A stretch of DNA of 64,000 bases, taken from contig CASDYG010000002.1 of NCBI GenBank assembly GCA_949285555.1, forward strand, positions 124,001 to 188,000. The letters are read 5' to 3'. A model generated the notes under the pieces. It did no database searches. It worked only from the letters and a program-made list of their open reading frames with translations, and was not told the DNA's origin. Shown piece by piece: positions 47,662 to 57,169 of this stretch. The stretch comes from an uncultured Eubacteriales bacterium. GTDB lineage: Bacteria > Bacillota > Clostridia > Peptostreptococcales > Anaerovoracaceae. The stretch's first letter is position 1. The number at the start of each line of letters is the position of its first letter. Position numbers and translations under genes: made by a program.

Positions 47662-49242
47662 TCACCCTTGACATCCTCTGAGGCGAGCATTTGCCATTTC
47701 CTTAAGTGCTCCTTCATCCACCTTTTCCGTTCTTGTAACAGGGAAGCTGTTTACAAACAGAAAATACCTTGGAATCATATACTCACTTAAGTTTTTTTCT
47801 AAGTGATTCATAATTCTTTTGAGCAGATCAGGATCCTCGACGCCTTCTATACATGCAACTATCTCTTCTTGTATTACCGGCCATGGAATTCCAATTACTT
47901 TGATAGCTCTGTCTTTAACTACTTCTTTTATACTCAGTTCCACATCGTGAGGAGATATATTTTCACCACCTCTGATGATAATGTTTTTTAGTCTGCCAGT
48001 TACGGAAAGAAACCCGTATTGATCAATTGACCCTATATCACCTGTTTTTAGCCATCCATCTTTTGTAAACGCATCCTTAGTGGCATTGTCATCATTGACA
48101 TAGCCCTTCATTAAATTGTAGCCTCTCGTGAGGATTTCACCACTTTGACAGCCATCAAGCTCATCTCCCGTCTTGATATCGGCTATTTTGACTTCCACAC
48201 CAGCTATAGGCTTTCCTACACTATTGGACTTGGTGATGAGGTCATCACCATATCCTGCTATGGTGATGCATGGTGCAGCTTCAGTCTGTCCATATGATGG
48301 CTGTATATGAACCCCTTCACTGAACATGTCAATCAGCTTCATATAATCCTGTGGGTGTACATATGAGCCAGCAATGATTCCGCTTTTTATGCTATCTATA
48401 CAGTGTTCATTTCTTGCCTTTTTATTATTATATAGTGCGAAGAACATTGTAGGCACACCATTAAGTACAGTCAGAGCATGCTCTTCAACCATGGAGCATA
48501 CATCCTTTGACCTGTATCTTTTAAGTATAAATAAGCATCCGCCGCATGCTATGGCTGCAAGCACATTGGCAGTAAGTCCGAAGCAATGGAAAAGCGGTAC
48601 CACAAGGCAAAACCTATCATCCTTTTCCCAATGCATGCTCTCGCTTATACTAATACTATTATTCACTAAGCTATGGTGTGAAAGCATAACAGCCTTGCTA
48701 CGCTGCGTAGTACCAGAAGTAAAAAGTACGCTGCTAACTCTTTGGCAAGCATCCTGATTTTTGCTCCAGCAACAAATTTTTTCTAATAATGTCTCATCGA
48801 TAGCCTCATTAAATGCTCCAATGCTCTTATCCATATAAAAAAATTGAACCTCTAACTCATCACTCTCAAGAGACTTAATCATTGCTTCATAGGAATGCTC
48901 TTTATATCCTTCTGAGTAAAAAAGATATTTAAGTCCAACATGAGTAATTGAGTCATGAAGTTCTCTTTCCTTAAGACAGGTACTATACAAAAAGGTAATA
49001 GCTCCCAGCTTCTGTAAGGCAATGTAATAAAAATACCAGCATCCGGAATTATTACCTAGAATCCCAACATGCTGTCCCTCCCTTACTCCATCATGATAGA
49101 GCCTTACGGCCAATGCATCAGTAATTTGATCTACTCTTTGCCAAGTAAAAAAGCTTCCATCAAAAAACATAGCCATTGCATCTGGTGTGGCCGCTACCCT
49201 TTCTCTAAAAAAATCTGAAACCGTTTTTTCAGATAGAACCAT
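47662..49242 (-). CDS. Acyl-CoA/aryl-CoA ligase (AMP-forming), FldL-like
   Basis: A 526-residue class I adenylate-forming enzyme. Visible: a P-loop-like motif SVLFTSGTTQRSKAVMLSHH (A3), PSYGQTEAAP (A5), GWLKTGDIGSIDQYGFL (A7) and GRLKNIIIRGGENISP (A8 hinge); the A10 lysine may be in RTEKVDEGAL. The A3 motif departs from the common SGTTGxPKG (Gln, Ser and Ala at key places). As first gene of the operon it may activate the 2-hydroxy acid or product acid with ATP and CoA to prime the CoA-transferase cycle, the role suggested for FldL of C. sporogenes. Substrate not determinable. GAGGTG lies 6 bases before the ATG. Confidence 0.85.
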   Translation of the reverse strand: MVLSEKTVSDFFRERVAATPDAMAMFFDGSFFTWQRVDQITDALAVRLYHDGVREGQHVGILGNNSGCWYFYYIALQKLGAITFLYSTCLKERELHDSITHVGLKYLFYSEGYKEHSYEAMIKSLESDELEVQFFYMDKSIGAFNEAIDETLLEKICCWSKNQDACQRVSSVLFTSGTTQRSKAVMLSHHSLVNNSISISESMHWEKDDRFCLVVPLFHCFGLTANVLAAIACGGCLFILKRYRSKDVCSMVEEHALTVLNGVPTMFFALYNNKKARNEHCIDSIKSGIIAGSYVHPQDYMKLIDMFSEGVHIQPSYGQTEAAPCITIAGYGDDLITKSNSVGKPIAGVEVKIADIKTGDELDGCQSGEILTRGYNLMKGYVNDDNATKDAFTKDGWLKTGDIGSIDQYGFLSVTGRLKNIIIRGGENISPHDVELSIKEVVKDRAIKVIGIPWPVIQEEIVACIEGVEDPDLLKRIMNHLEKNLSEYMIPRYFLFVNSFPVTRTEKVDEGALKEMANARLRGCQG

Positions 49243-49339
49243 CCATTACACCTCAGTCTAATAACTTCAAGGATGAGCGCAAATAGAATTTATGCGATAT
49301 TCACCCTATCCTACTTTTTCATCATAAGACATTGCTTAT

Positions 49340-49368
49340 AGTTTAACATAATAATGTTAAATAATCAA
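49340..49368 (-). promoter_or_regulatory. Probable promoter and operator of the Stickland operon
   Basis: On the minus strand TTGATT (49368-49363), a 17-bp spacer and TAAACT (49345-49340). A perfect inverted repeat, TTTAACAT (49342-49349) and ATGTTAAA (49354-49361), covers the spacer and -10, a position expected for a repressor site. The regulator is unknown. Confidence 0.5.
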
Positions 49369-49472
49369 CTTTTTAACAAAAAATATACAAGTATTTCAAA
49401 TTCCAATGCAAAGCTCTATAAACAAATCGAAAAAAGTATGCACAAAAATTTCAGTATTTATATTTATTCCGA

Positions 49473-49500
49473 TTGATTATAAATTATTTTATGATATAAT
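49473..49500 (+). promoter_or_regulatory. argR promoter
   Basis: TTGATT (49473-49478), 16-bp spacer, TATAAT (49495-49500), followed by an AAAAAGGAG ribosome site before the ATG at 49537. Confidence 0.65.
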
Positions 49501-49536
49501 ATATACATCTTGACGAATTAAAAAAAGGAGAAAAGC

Positions 49537-50004
49537 ATGCGTTACCCTAGACAAAATAAAATTTTAGAGCTTATCTATAAGTATGATATCTCTACCCAAG
49601 ATGACCTTGTGAAGCTTCTATTAGAAGAAGGCTTTGATGTTACTCAGGCTACAGTATCAAGAGATATCAGAGAGCTTCAGCTTGTAAAGGTTCAGGATGC
49701 CTCAGGAAAATACAAATATGCTGAAAGTGATAGAGATGACGGTCCTATTTCCAGTAGATTCACCAATATTTTTAAAGATACAATACAAGGCTTTGAGGTT
49801 GCAGGCAATCTAATAGTTGTAAGAACACTTACCGGCTGTGCACATGCTGCTGGTCAGTCTATCGACAATTTAAATCTGGAACACATCGTAGGCACTATTG
49901 CAGGAAGCAATAATCTACTTTTGATAGTTGATCACGAAGACAATGTGGATATTATTCTTGAATACTTAAATAGTGTTATGTTATCCAGAGGCCACATTTA
50001 CTAA
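49537..50004 (+). CDS. argR: Arginine repressor
   Basis: A 155-residue ArgR/AhrC-type regulator. The N-terminal winged helix (RQNKILELIYKYDISTQDDL, then the recognition segment VTQATVSRDIRELQLVKV) and the C-terminal hexamerisation and arginine-binding domain (GCAHAAGQSIDN; VGTIAGSNNLLLIV, with the Asp pair in VDHEDN) are clear. It senses arginine and controls its synthesis or breakdown. The argR-recN order is common in Firmicutes. No arginine genes are in the window, and no convincing ARG box is seen in the intergenic region. Confidence 0.95.
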   Translation: MRYPRQNKILELIYKYDISTQDDLVKLLLEEGFDVTQATVSRDIRELQLVKVQDASGKYKYAESDRDDGPISSRFTNIFKDTIQGFEVAGNLIVVRTLTGCAHAAGQSIDNLNLEHIVGTIAGSNNLLLIVDHEDNVDIILEYLNSVMLSRGHIY

Positions 50005-50026
50005 GATTTTATTTAGAGTAATTAAA

Positions 50027-50108
50027 TGCTATCCCATCTGTATCAGCTTCCATTCGTTAGATTTTAGTTCTAATTTTGAAGTGGTAAAGTCGGGGTAGCT
50101 TTTTTATT
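50027..50108 (+). terminator. Possible structured terminator between argR and recN
   Basis: GCTATCCC near 50028-50035 can pair with GGGGTAGC near 50093-50100 (one G-T pair), followed by TTTTTTA; the long loop holds smaller hairpins such as TTAGA/TCTAA. It may end the argR transcript or form an attenuator before recN. Confidence 0.45.
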
Positions 50109-50218
50109 TGATTAAACTATTTTTCCTATTTATTATAAATTTATTATCTGATAAAATTATAATAAATACTTTATTGAGCAGGCTTCTAAAAATACGAGGA
50201 GCATCCAAGAGGTGAATA

Positions 50219-51829
50219 ATGATTTGCAATTTGACCATTGATAACTTTGCTTTAATACAGCATGCCGATATAAACTTTGAAAAAGGGCTTAATATTATCA
50301 CAGGAGAAACTGGCTCAGGTAAATCTATGATGGCTACAGCTATGAGCCTGGCTTTAGGTGCAAGGGCGGATTCAACATTTATTCGCCATGGTGCAGAAAA
50401 AACAGTTGTAAGCCTTGATATTAAAATTGGTGATATCACCTATAACATCCAGCGCGAGGTCACTTCCAGTGGGAAAAACACCTGCATAATAAATGGAGAA
50501 AAGGTTTCTCTTGCAAGGCTACAAACCTTATGTAATCAGATAGTTAGAATACATGGTCAGTTTGACAATCAAGGACTGCTAAATCCACAAAATCACCTTG
50601 ATTTTCTCGATACCTACGGAGGGGAAAGCCTCCATATACCACTGCGAAAATATCAGGATGCATATGAAAATTATGAATCAAAAAAGAAAGCATATGAAGA
50701 GCTTTTAGCTCTTGAGCGAGAAAATCTCAGGCAGGAAGAATTTTATAGATTCAGCATGAATGAAATCAAGGCTGCCAATATCAAAAAAGGTGAAGAGGCT
50801 GAACTTAAAAAACAGCTAAAATTGATGAAAAACAGCGAACAGGTAGCTTCAGCGCTACAGGCTGCATATAAGCTGCTGTATGAGCAAGATGACAGTGCCT
50901 CCTCACTACTTGGAGCGGCTAGTTCATCTCTTAATACAGCTGAGGAATTTATTGACAATGAGCTTATTGAACGTCTTAATACTGCTACCTATGAGATAGA
51001 GGATATTGGCTCTACAATAGGAGATTTACTGCGAGATCTCAACTTTTCTACAGAAGATATTGATGCTCTTGTAGAAAGGCTTGATCAAATTAGAAGTATT
51101 CAAAAAAAATATGGTACAAGCTACGATGAAATCATGTCTTTCTATGATGATATTTGTCATAAGCTAGAGCTTATTGATAATCTTGAAGATGAAAAGAAAA
51201 GGCTAAAAGCTGAGCTTGATGAAGCATCTGATATTATTGAGGCGGAAGCTGAGAATATTACATCTATCAGGCGTAATTATGCCAATAAACTTGAGCATGA
51301 ACTAGAAACGGCAATGAAGGAGCTTGCATTTACCCATGCAAAACTGGATATAAAATTTGAACGTGGCTCTTACGGAATCAAGGGACAGGATATAGTAGAA
51401 ATATATATTTCCACAAATAAAGGCGAACTCCCTTTACCCCTATCTAAAGTAGCATCAGGTGGAGAGGCTGCCAGAATTATGCTTGCATTCAGTAGTATAA
51501 TTGCCCATAAGGAAGCTATAGGTACACTGATATTTGACGAGATAGATACGGGTATAAGTGGCCGTGCTGCAGCTGTTGTTGGAAGACGCTTAAAAGCACT
51601 GGGAGTAGATAAACAAATAATAAGCATAACCCACTTACCACAGATAGCCGCCATGGGAGATGTTAATTTCAAAATCAGTAAAAGTGAGGATGACGAAAAT
51701 ACCTATACACACATTAGAAGGCTAGAGGGTGATGACAGGGTGTATGAAATAGCTACTCTTTTGAGTGGAGAAAATATAAGTGATACTACTCTTGCAAGTG
51801 CCAGAGAGCTGATGAAACAAAATATCTAA
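50219..51829 (+). CDS. recN: DNA repair protein RecN
   Basis: A 536-residue SMC-like ATPase acting in double-strand-break repair. Walker A is NIITGETGSGKSMMATAMSL (25-44); a central coiled coil spans roughly 160-360; the ABC signature is LSKVASGGEAARIMLA and Walker B LIFDEIDTGISGRAA, followed by the Q/H loop ISITHLPQIAAMGD. Slightly shorter than the usual 550-570. The start follows GAGGTGAATA. A strong terminator lies 18 bp downstream. No LexA-type box is seen upstream. Confidence 0.96.
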   Translation: MICNLTIDNFALIQHADINFEKGLNIITGETGSGKSMMATAMSLALGARADSTFIRHGAEKTVVSLDIKIGDITYNIQREVTSSGKNTCIINGEKVSLARLQTLCNQIVRIHGQFDNQGLLNPQNHLDFLDTYGGESLHIPLRKYQDAYENYESKKKAYEELLALERENLRQEEFYRFSMNEIKAANIKKGEEAELKKQLKLMKNSEQVASALQAAYKLLYEQDDSASSLLGAASSSLNTAEEFIDNELIERLNTATYEIEDIGSTIGDLLRDLNFSTEDIDALVERLDQIRSIQKKYGTSYDEIMSFYDDICHKLELIDNLEDEKKRLKAELDEASDIIEAEAENITSIRRNYANKLEHELETAMKELAFTHAKLDIKFERGSYGIKGQDIVEIYISTNKGELPLPLSKVASGGEAARIMLAFSSIIAHKEAIGTLIFDEIDTGISGRAAAVVGRRLKALGVDKQIISITHLPQIAAMGDVNFKISKSEDDENTYTHIRRLEGDDRVYEIATLLSGENISDTTLASARELMKQNI

Positions 51830-51847
51830 TCAATTATTCTAAAAAGT

Positions 51848-51883
51848 AAGCCGACAGGTATTTTATCCAATACCTGCCGGCTT
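51848..51883. terminator. Bidirectional terminator between recN and the NuoG-like gene
   Basis: A 15-bp stem with one mismatch, AAGCCGACAGGTATT (51848-51862) and AATACCTGCCGGCTT (51869-51883), with a 6-nt loop and T-rich flanks on both sides. Confidence 0.88.
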
Positions 51884-51889
51884 TAATTT

Positions 51890-54800
51890 TTACATAACTA
51901 CTGGCTTTGGAACTCTGCTCCTTATCATATTCATATGTGAATCTGTTGTTTTAAGCTCATCTACCAGCTTTCCTTGAATATCAACATCTACCAGCTTAGG
52001 CTCATGGGCTAATGGATAATCATGGACTATCTGCTTAAGTGCCGTATATTTATAAAGTGGCAAAACATCGTCCATTTCTTTTGATATATCCTCAGTAGAT
52101 TTAAATCCGAAGTTTTCTTCAAGAATTTCCGCCATCTCCTGTGCAATCTCCCAGTTTGATAACTCATTTTTCTCATTTATGGCTTTTTCAACGCCTAGAA
52201 GCCTGCCTTCAGTATTGAAATAAGTACCGCTTGTAGATGCAAATCCAGTTCCTGGTATAAATACATCTGCTTGAGATGCAGTTTTTGTTATATGAGTATC
52301 TGATACCATTAAGAATTCTAATCCTAGGCTGGAAAAATCAATGTCCGGATCTTCTCCGAATACCATGAGGCCTCTAACATCTTTTAGTACTTCGGCTCCA
52401 GCCTTAATACCTATGTTTACAAGTCCCTGACTATTATTCTTTGCCTTAATCATTAATATTCCATCTCTAGGTGTGCCTATGTGTCCAGAAGCTACAGCAA
52501 TATCTCCAATAAGCTTGGAAGCTTCTACAGAAAGAACATTCTGCTGATAAACAATCATTGCTTTTTTAGCATCAAGATATAAGTTTATAACTTCCAGAAG
52601 CTCTCCATCTAAAGGTTCCACATCTTGTAGCTTCTTTAAAAGTCCCTCTGCTTGCAAGCCCTGACTTCCTTTTTCCATAGCAGTCTTCAGTATTTTAGCC
52701 AAAACCTCAAGGCTATTTTCAATCTTGATTCTCTTATAAGCAAAATCATAAGTTGCAAGCTCGTCACCTGCATCTAAAACGATAATCTTTGCACCTGCTT
52801 TTGCAGCCTGCTTAAGCTTATTCCAGATAACTGGATTTCTTTCCTTGATAAATCCTACAGTCAGTATTACATCGGTTGAAAGAAGCTCATTTATTTTGTT
52901 AGGGCTAATATCTTGTCCAATAACCTGTGCCAGTCCATTTTCTTTATTATTAAATGAGAAAATTTTTGCACCAAGTAAATTAGCCAGCTTTTTGATTACA
53001 TAAGCTTCTTCGTTTGTATATCTATCAGATACGCTTATAGCTATAGCATCTTTACCATATCTGCTTCTTATACTTTCCATTTTCTTTATGGTATTTACGA
53101 AGGCATCATAGTATGTATTAAATTTGCCATCTAGCTTGCCATTGATGCTATATAATGCAGCCTCATCTTCCTTGCCTTCTAGCGTAGAGCAATCAAAACC
53201 CCATTTTCCTTTGCTACAGCACAGGCCCTCATTTACAACACCATCCTTTTCAGGATTTGCCTTAACCAATAAATCTCCATGTGATTCTAGATCTAAGCTA
53301 CATCCAACAGAGCAATATGGACATGTTGTGCTGGTATGAAGATTCTCCATAGGAGTATCCTTTCTTATGGACAGCTTCTCCTGTATTGCCCCTACTGGAC
53401 AGACGCTTACACATTGTCCACATGAATCACATCCAGATTCACATAGCTGACCTCCAAGTGTTGGCATAACTACTGTATCAAATCCACGATTTACAAGACC
53501 CAGAGCGCCAATTCCCATGACTTCATCACATACTCTTACGCACAGACCACAAAGTATACACTTGTTTGGGTCTCTGGCAATGAAAGGATGCTCATCGTAA
53601 AATTCTGTTATCGTTTTTTCACCAGCAATCCTATCTGGTTTTACATCATACTGATTTGCATAATCAATCAGCTTGCATTCAAAGTAGTCATGGCAACCAC
53701 ACTGAAGGCATCTATTAGCCTCTGCTATTGCCTGCTTTTCTAGCAACCCATCATACACAACCTCATTGAAATTGTCTTTTCTCTCTTCTGGCGAAAGCTG
53801 GGCAGCCTTTTCACGGAACATTCTTTCCCTATCTTCAAAAGTTTTTTCTGTTATATCAAACCTTTTTACAAAGTAAGGCTTTTTATAAACTATGTCCTCC
53901 CCATTTAGATATCTATCTATGATGACGGATACCTTATTGGCATCTGCAATAGATTCAATAGCTATACTGATCTTATCATTTCCGCAGTCTCCGCCTGCAA
54001 ATACACCCTCAAGGCTGGTAACAAAATTGTCCGGATTATATGCAACCGCTCCTTTGCGAGTTTTCTCTGTAGGAAATACACTAGCATCAACAGCCTGACC
54101 TATAGCAAGAATAACATTGTCTACCTCAATAGTCTCACTCTTTCCTTCTACCTTAACAGGACGACGTCTACCGGAAGCGTCTGGCTCACCAAGCTCCATT
54201 ATATCTAGCTTGATAGCCTTCACCTTGCCATTTTCATCTAAGAGAATTTCATTCGGATTAGTCAGGTTCTTAAAGATTACACCTTCTTCCTCAGCCTCTT
54301 CAATTTCAATGGCATCAGCTGGCATTTCTGCCTTCGTTCTACGGTATATGTTATAAACTTCACTAGCACCTAACCTGACGGCACTTCTGCATGCATCCAT
54401 GGCTGTATTTCCACCACCGACTATTGCTACCCTCTTACCAAGGTTTATTTCTTCATTTCTTACTACTCTTCTTAGGAAATCAATACCGCCCCATACACCT
54501 TTTCCGTCTTCTCCAGGGCAACCTACACCTGTAGATAGCCATGCGCCTATGGCAATTAGCACAGCATCATAATCCTTGCGTATGGAATCAAATGGTATGT
54601 CCTGTCCCACTGAAGTGTTAGTCCTGATATCCACACCCATATTTTTTATGATATCTATTTCAGCATCCAGCACCTGCTTTGGCAGTCTATACTCAGGAAT
54701 TCCGTATCTCAGCATTCCTCCTGCCTTTGGCATGGACTCAAATATGGTAATTGAGTGACCCTTTTGTCTCAGAAAATACGCAGCAGAAAGGCCCAAAGGT

Positions 54801-55405
54801 CCGCCTCCAATAATGGCAACCTTCTTACCTGTGTCTTCTGCAATATCAGGAATGAATTTTTCCTTTTGTGCAAGATTATATTCACCTGCAAATCTCTTAA
54901 TAAGTGCTATGCTAATAGGCTCTTCTATAAGGCCTCTTCTACAATTTTCTTCACATGGGTGAGGACAAACTCTTCCTATGCAAGCAGGAAGTGGTATTTT
55001 ATCCTTGATAAGTTCATTTGCCTTGTCAATCTCTCCATTAGCCACAAGTCCCACATAACCCTGACAATCTGTTCCAGCAGGACATGCTAAGGAACATGGC
55101 GCCTGACAGTCACCAACATGATTAGATAGCAGAAGCTCAAGATTTGTCCTTCTTGATTCCATTACCCTCTCAGTATTAGTCTTCACAACCATGGAGGGAG
55201 CTATTTCTGTAGCACAAGCCTTAACCAGCTTTGGATTTCCTTCCACTTCTACAACACAGAGCCCACAAGCTCCATAAACCTCTGTCCTTTCATCGTAGCA
55301 AAGAGTTGGAATGAATATATCATTTTCCTTTGCTACCTCAAGTATAGTCTGACCTGGTATGCCCAGCACTTCCTGGCCATTTATATTCAAACGAAATTTA
55401 TTCAT
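51890..55405 (-). CDS. NuoG/GltD-type fusion: iron-sulfur flavoprotein oxidoreductase subunit
   Basis: A 1171-residue fusion. In order: a plant-type [2Fe-2S] domain (Cys36, 47, 50, 64), a NuoG-like His-Cys cluster motif (His96, Cys100), a Cys-rich GltD-type segment (Cys104-155), an FAD and NAD(P)H module like glutamate synthase small subunit/NfnB (VAIIGGGPLGLSAAY near 196-210 and RVAIVGGGNTAMDACRSA near 324-341), two ferredoxin [4Fe-4S] motifs (CILCGLCVRVC; CDSCGQCVSVCPVGA), then a molybdopterin oxidoreductase-like domain (CPYCSVGCSLDLE). That last domain lacks a catalytic Cys or selenocysteine and any H-cluster motif, so it is probably structural as in NuoG. With the two upstream genes it would move electrons between NAD(P)H and ferredoxin. 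Exact partners unknown. Confidence 0.82.
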   Translation of the reverse strand: MNKFRLNINGQEVLGIPGQTILEVAKENDIFIPTLCYDERTEVYGACGLCVVEVEGNPKLVKACATEIAPSMVVKTNTERVMESRRTNLELLLSNHVGDCQAPCSLACPAGTDCQGYVGLVANGEIDKANELIKDKIPLPACIGRVCPHPCEENCRRGLIEEPISIALIKRFAGEYNLAQKEKFIPDIAEDTGKKVAIIGGGPLGLSAAYFLRQKGHSITIFESMPKAGGMLRYGIPEYRLPKQVLDAEIDIIKNMGVDIRTNTSVGQDIPFDSIRKDYDAVLIAIGAWLSTGVGCPGEDGKGVWGGIDFLRRVVRNEEINLGKRVAIVGGGNTAMDACRSAVRLGASEVYNIYRRTKAEMPADAIEIEEAEEEGVIFKNLTNPNEILLDENGKVKAIKLDIMELGEPDASGRRRPVKVEGKSETIEVDNVILAIGQAVDASVFPTEKTRKGAVAYNPDNFVTSLEGVFAGGDCGNDKISIAIESIADANKVSVIIDRYLNGEDIVYKKPYFVKRFDITEKTFEDRERMFREKAAQLSPEERKDNFNEVVYDGLLEKQAIAEANRCLQCGCHDYFECKLIDYANQYDVKPDRIAGEKTITEFYDEHPFIARDPNKCILCGLCVRVCDEVMGIGALGLVNRGFDTVVMPTLGGQLCESGCDSCGQCVSVCPVGAIQEKLSIRKDTPMENLHTSTTCPYCSVGCSLDLESHGDLLVKANPEKDGVVNEGLCCSKGKWGFDCSTLEGKEDEAALYSINGKLDGKFNTYYDAFVNTIKKMESIRSRYGKDAIAISVSDRYTNEEAYVIKKLANLLGAKIFSFNNKENGLAQVIGQDISPNKINELLSTDVILTVGFIKERNPVIWNKLKQAAKAGAKIIVLDAGDELATYDFAYKRIKIENSLEVLAKILKTAMEKGSQGLQAEGLLKKLQDVEPLDGELLEVINLYLDAKKAMIVYQQNVLSVEASKLIGDIAVASGHIGTPRDGILMIKAKNNSQGLVNIGIKAGAEVLKDVRGLMVFGEDPDIDFSSLGLEFLMVSDTHITKTASQADVFIPGTGFASTSGTYFNTEGRLLGVEKAINEKNELSNWEIAQEMAEILEENFGFKSTEDISKEMDDVLPLYKYTALKQIVHDYPLAHEPKLVDVDIQGKLVDELKTTDSHMNMIRSRVPKPVVM

Positions 55406-55413
55406 TCTGCCTC

Positions 55414-57159
55414 CTACTCAATAACAATAGAGCTAAATCTACATGTTTCATAGCATTTGCCGCACTTGATACATTTATCCTGATCAATCACATGCTTATT
55501 CTTTGCTTCACCAGAAATTGCATCTACAGGGCATTTTCTCTTACATGCCGTACATCCAACACATTTATCAAGGATTTCATAGTGTATCAGTGCCTTACAC
55601 GACTTAGCAGTACATTTCTTGTTATATATATGATCTTCATATTCATTTCTGAAATACTTTAAAGTAGTAAGTACAGGATTTGGAGCAGTCTGACCAAGTC
55701 CACACATGGATCCATCTTTGATCTTCTGACATAGCTCTTCTAAAAGCTCAATGTCTCCATCTCTTCCTTCACCTTGTGTAATACGCTCTAAAATTTCAAG
55801 CATCCTCTTAGTTCCTATGCGGCAATAATTACATTTACCACAAGATTCTTTTCTCGTAAAATCAAGGAAATATCTTGCCATGTCAACCATACATGTATTT
55901 TCATCCATGACAATCATACCACCCGATCCGACAATAGCTCCGGTTTTATTAATATCTTCATATGTAACTGGTGTATCTATGAGCTGAGCAGGTATGCATC
56001 CACCAGAAGGTCCACCCATTTGCACAGCTTTGAATTCTTTATCTTCTTTGATGCCTCCGCCAATGCCAAAAATGACATCCTTTAGTGGTAATCCCATTGG
56101 CACCTCAACAAGACCGCCCTTTTTGATTTTACCGGCAAGCGCAAATACCTTTGTACCCTTGGATTCTTTACTTCCCATAGCACCAAAAGCTGCTCCACCA
56201 TTGGTAATGATCCAAGGTACATTGGCAAAAGTTTCTACATTATTAATGTTGGTAGGTTGCTGCCAATATCCCTTCTGAGCAGGAAATGGAGGCTTTAGTC
56301 TAGGCATTCCTCTCTCACCCTCAAGAGATGCTATGAGTGCTGTTTCTTCTCCACATACAAATGCTCCAGCTCCAGCCTTTATCCTAAGGTCAAAGCCAAA
56401 GTCAGTACCTAATATGTTTTTGCCAAGAAAGCCCTTTTCTCTTGCCTGCATTATGGCTCTGTCTAATCTTTTAATGGCCAGAGGATATTCTGCACGGCAA
56501 TAAATTACACCACCAGTAGCTCCCATGGCATATCCACCAATAATCATGCCTTCTATAAGCGCATGTGGATCACCCTCAAGCACTGATCTATCCATGAATG
56601 CACCAGGATCTCCCTCGTCTGCATTGCATACTATATATTTTTCACTTCCCTTGCTGGCTCTTGCCGCATTCCATTTAAACCAGGTTGGGAATCCAGCTCC
56701 ACCACGTCCTCTGAGACCGGAAATTTTTATCTCTTCAATAACTTCTTGCGGAGTCATTGATGTAACTACCTTCTTAGTAGCTTCATAGCCTCCCACAGCC
56801 AAATACTCTTCAATATTTTCCGGATCAATAAGACCACAATGTCTAAGTACTATACGCTTTTGGTGCTCTACAAATGCTTCATCATTTTTTTCGATGGAAT
56901 ATTCCTCAACAGGTCTTCCTTCCTTAAAATGCTCTGCAACTATTCTCTCTACCTTGTCTGGCTGTACCTTGACATATCTGGTAAATTTATCTCCATCATA
57001 GACATCCACTATCGGTTCGAGATAGCAGGTACCTACGCAGCCTGTAACTCCTACTTCTACATCTACACCATAGCTTGCAATCTGTTTCTCAAATTCAGCC
57101 TGTGTTTTCTTAGCACCTGTGGCAATACCGCAGCTGCCCTGTCCTATTATTACTTTCAC
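55414..57159 (-). CDS. NuoF/HydB-like NADH-binding flavoprotein subunit
   Basis: A 581-residue diaphorase subunit. It has an N-terminal thioredoxin-like [2Fe-2S] domain (Cys9, GCVGTCYLEP), the FMN/NADH-binding core (ISGLRGRGGAGFPTWFKW; CNADEGDPGAFMDRSVLEG; GAGAFVCGEETALIASLEG), the [4Fe-4S] motif ESCGKCNYCRIGT, and two C-terminal ferredoxin-type clusters (CVGCTACKRKCPVDA; CIKCGKCYETC). This layout matches HydB/NuoF of NAD-dependent bifurcating hydrogenases and formate dehydrogenases. It lies 10 bp after the NuoE-like gene and 8 bp before the NuoG-like gene, so the three are one operon and likely one complex. Confidence 0.9.
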   Translation of the reverse strand: MKVIIGQGSCGIATGAKKTQAEFEKQIASYGVDVEVGVTGCVGTCYLEPIVDVYDGDKFTRYVKVQPDKVERIVAEHFKEGRPVEEYSIEKNDEAFVEHQKRIVLRHCGLIDPENIEEYLAVGGYEATKKVVTSMTPQEVIEEIKISGLRGRGGAGFPTWFKWNAARASKGSEKYIVCNADEGDPGAFMDRSVLEGDPHALIEGMIIGGYAMGATGGVIYCRAEYPLAIKRLDRAIMQAREKGFLGKNILGTDFGFDLRIKAGAGAFVCGEETALIASLEGERGMPRLKPPFPAQKGYWQQPTNINNVETFANVPWIITNGGAAFGAMGSKESKGTKVFALAGKIKKGGLVEVPMGLPLKDVIFGIGGGIKEDKEFKAVQMGGPSGGCIPAQLIDTPVTYEDINKTGAIVGSGGMIVMDENTCMVDMARYFLDFTRKESCGKCNYCRIGTKRMLEILERITQGEGRDGDIELLEELCQKIKDGSMCGLGQTAPNPVLTTLKYFRNEYEDHIYNKKCTAKSCKALIHYEILDKCVGCTACKRKCPVDAISGEAKNKHVIDQDKCIKCGKCYETCRFSSIVIE

Positions 57160-57169
57160 CAGCTACCTC

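Noticed and set aside
49342..49361. Rex redox-repressor site before the fermentation operon
   Set aside because: Rex sites read TGTTAA-N4-TTAACA; here the half sites are in the opposite order.
51890..55405. Formate dehydrogenase or [FeFe] hydrogenase catalytic subunit
   Set aside because: No Cys/Sec catalytic site in the molybdopterin-like domain and no H-cluster motifs.
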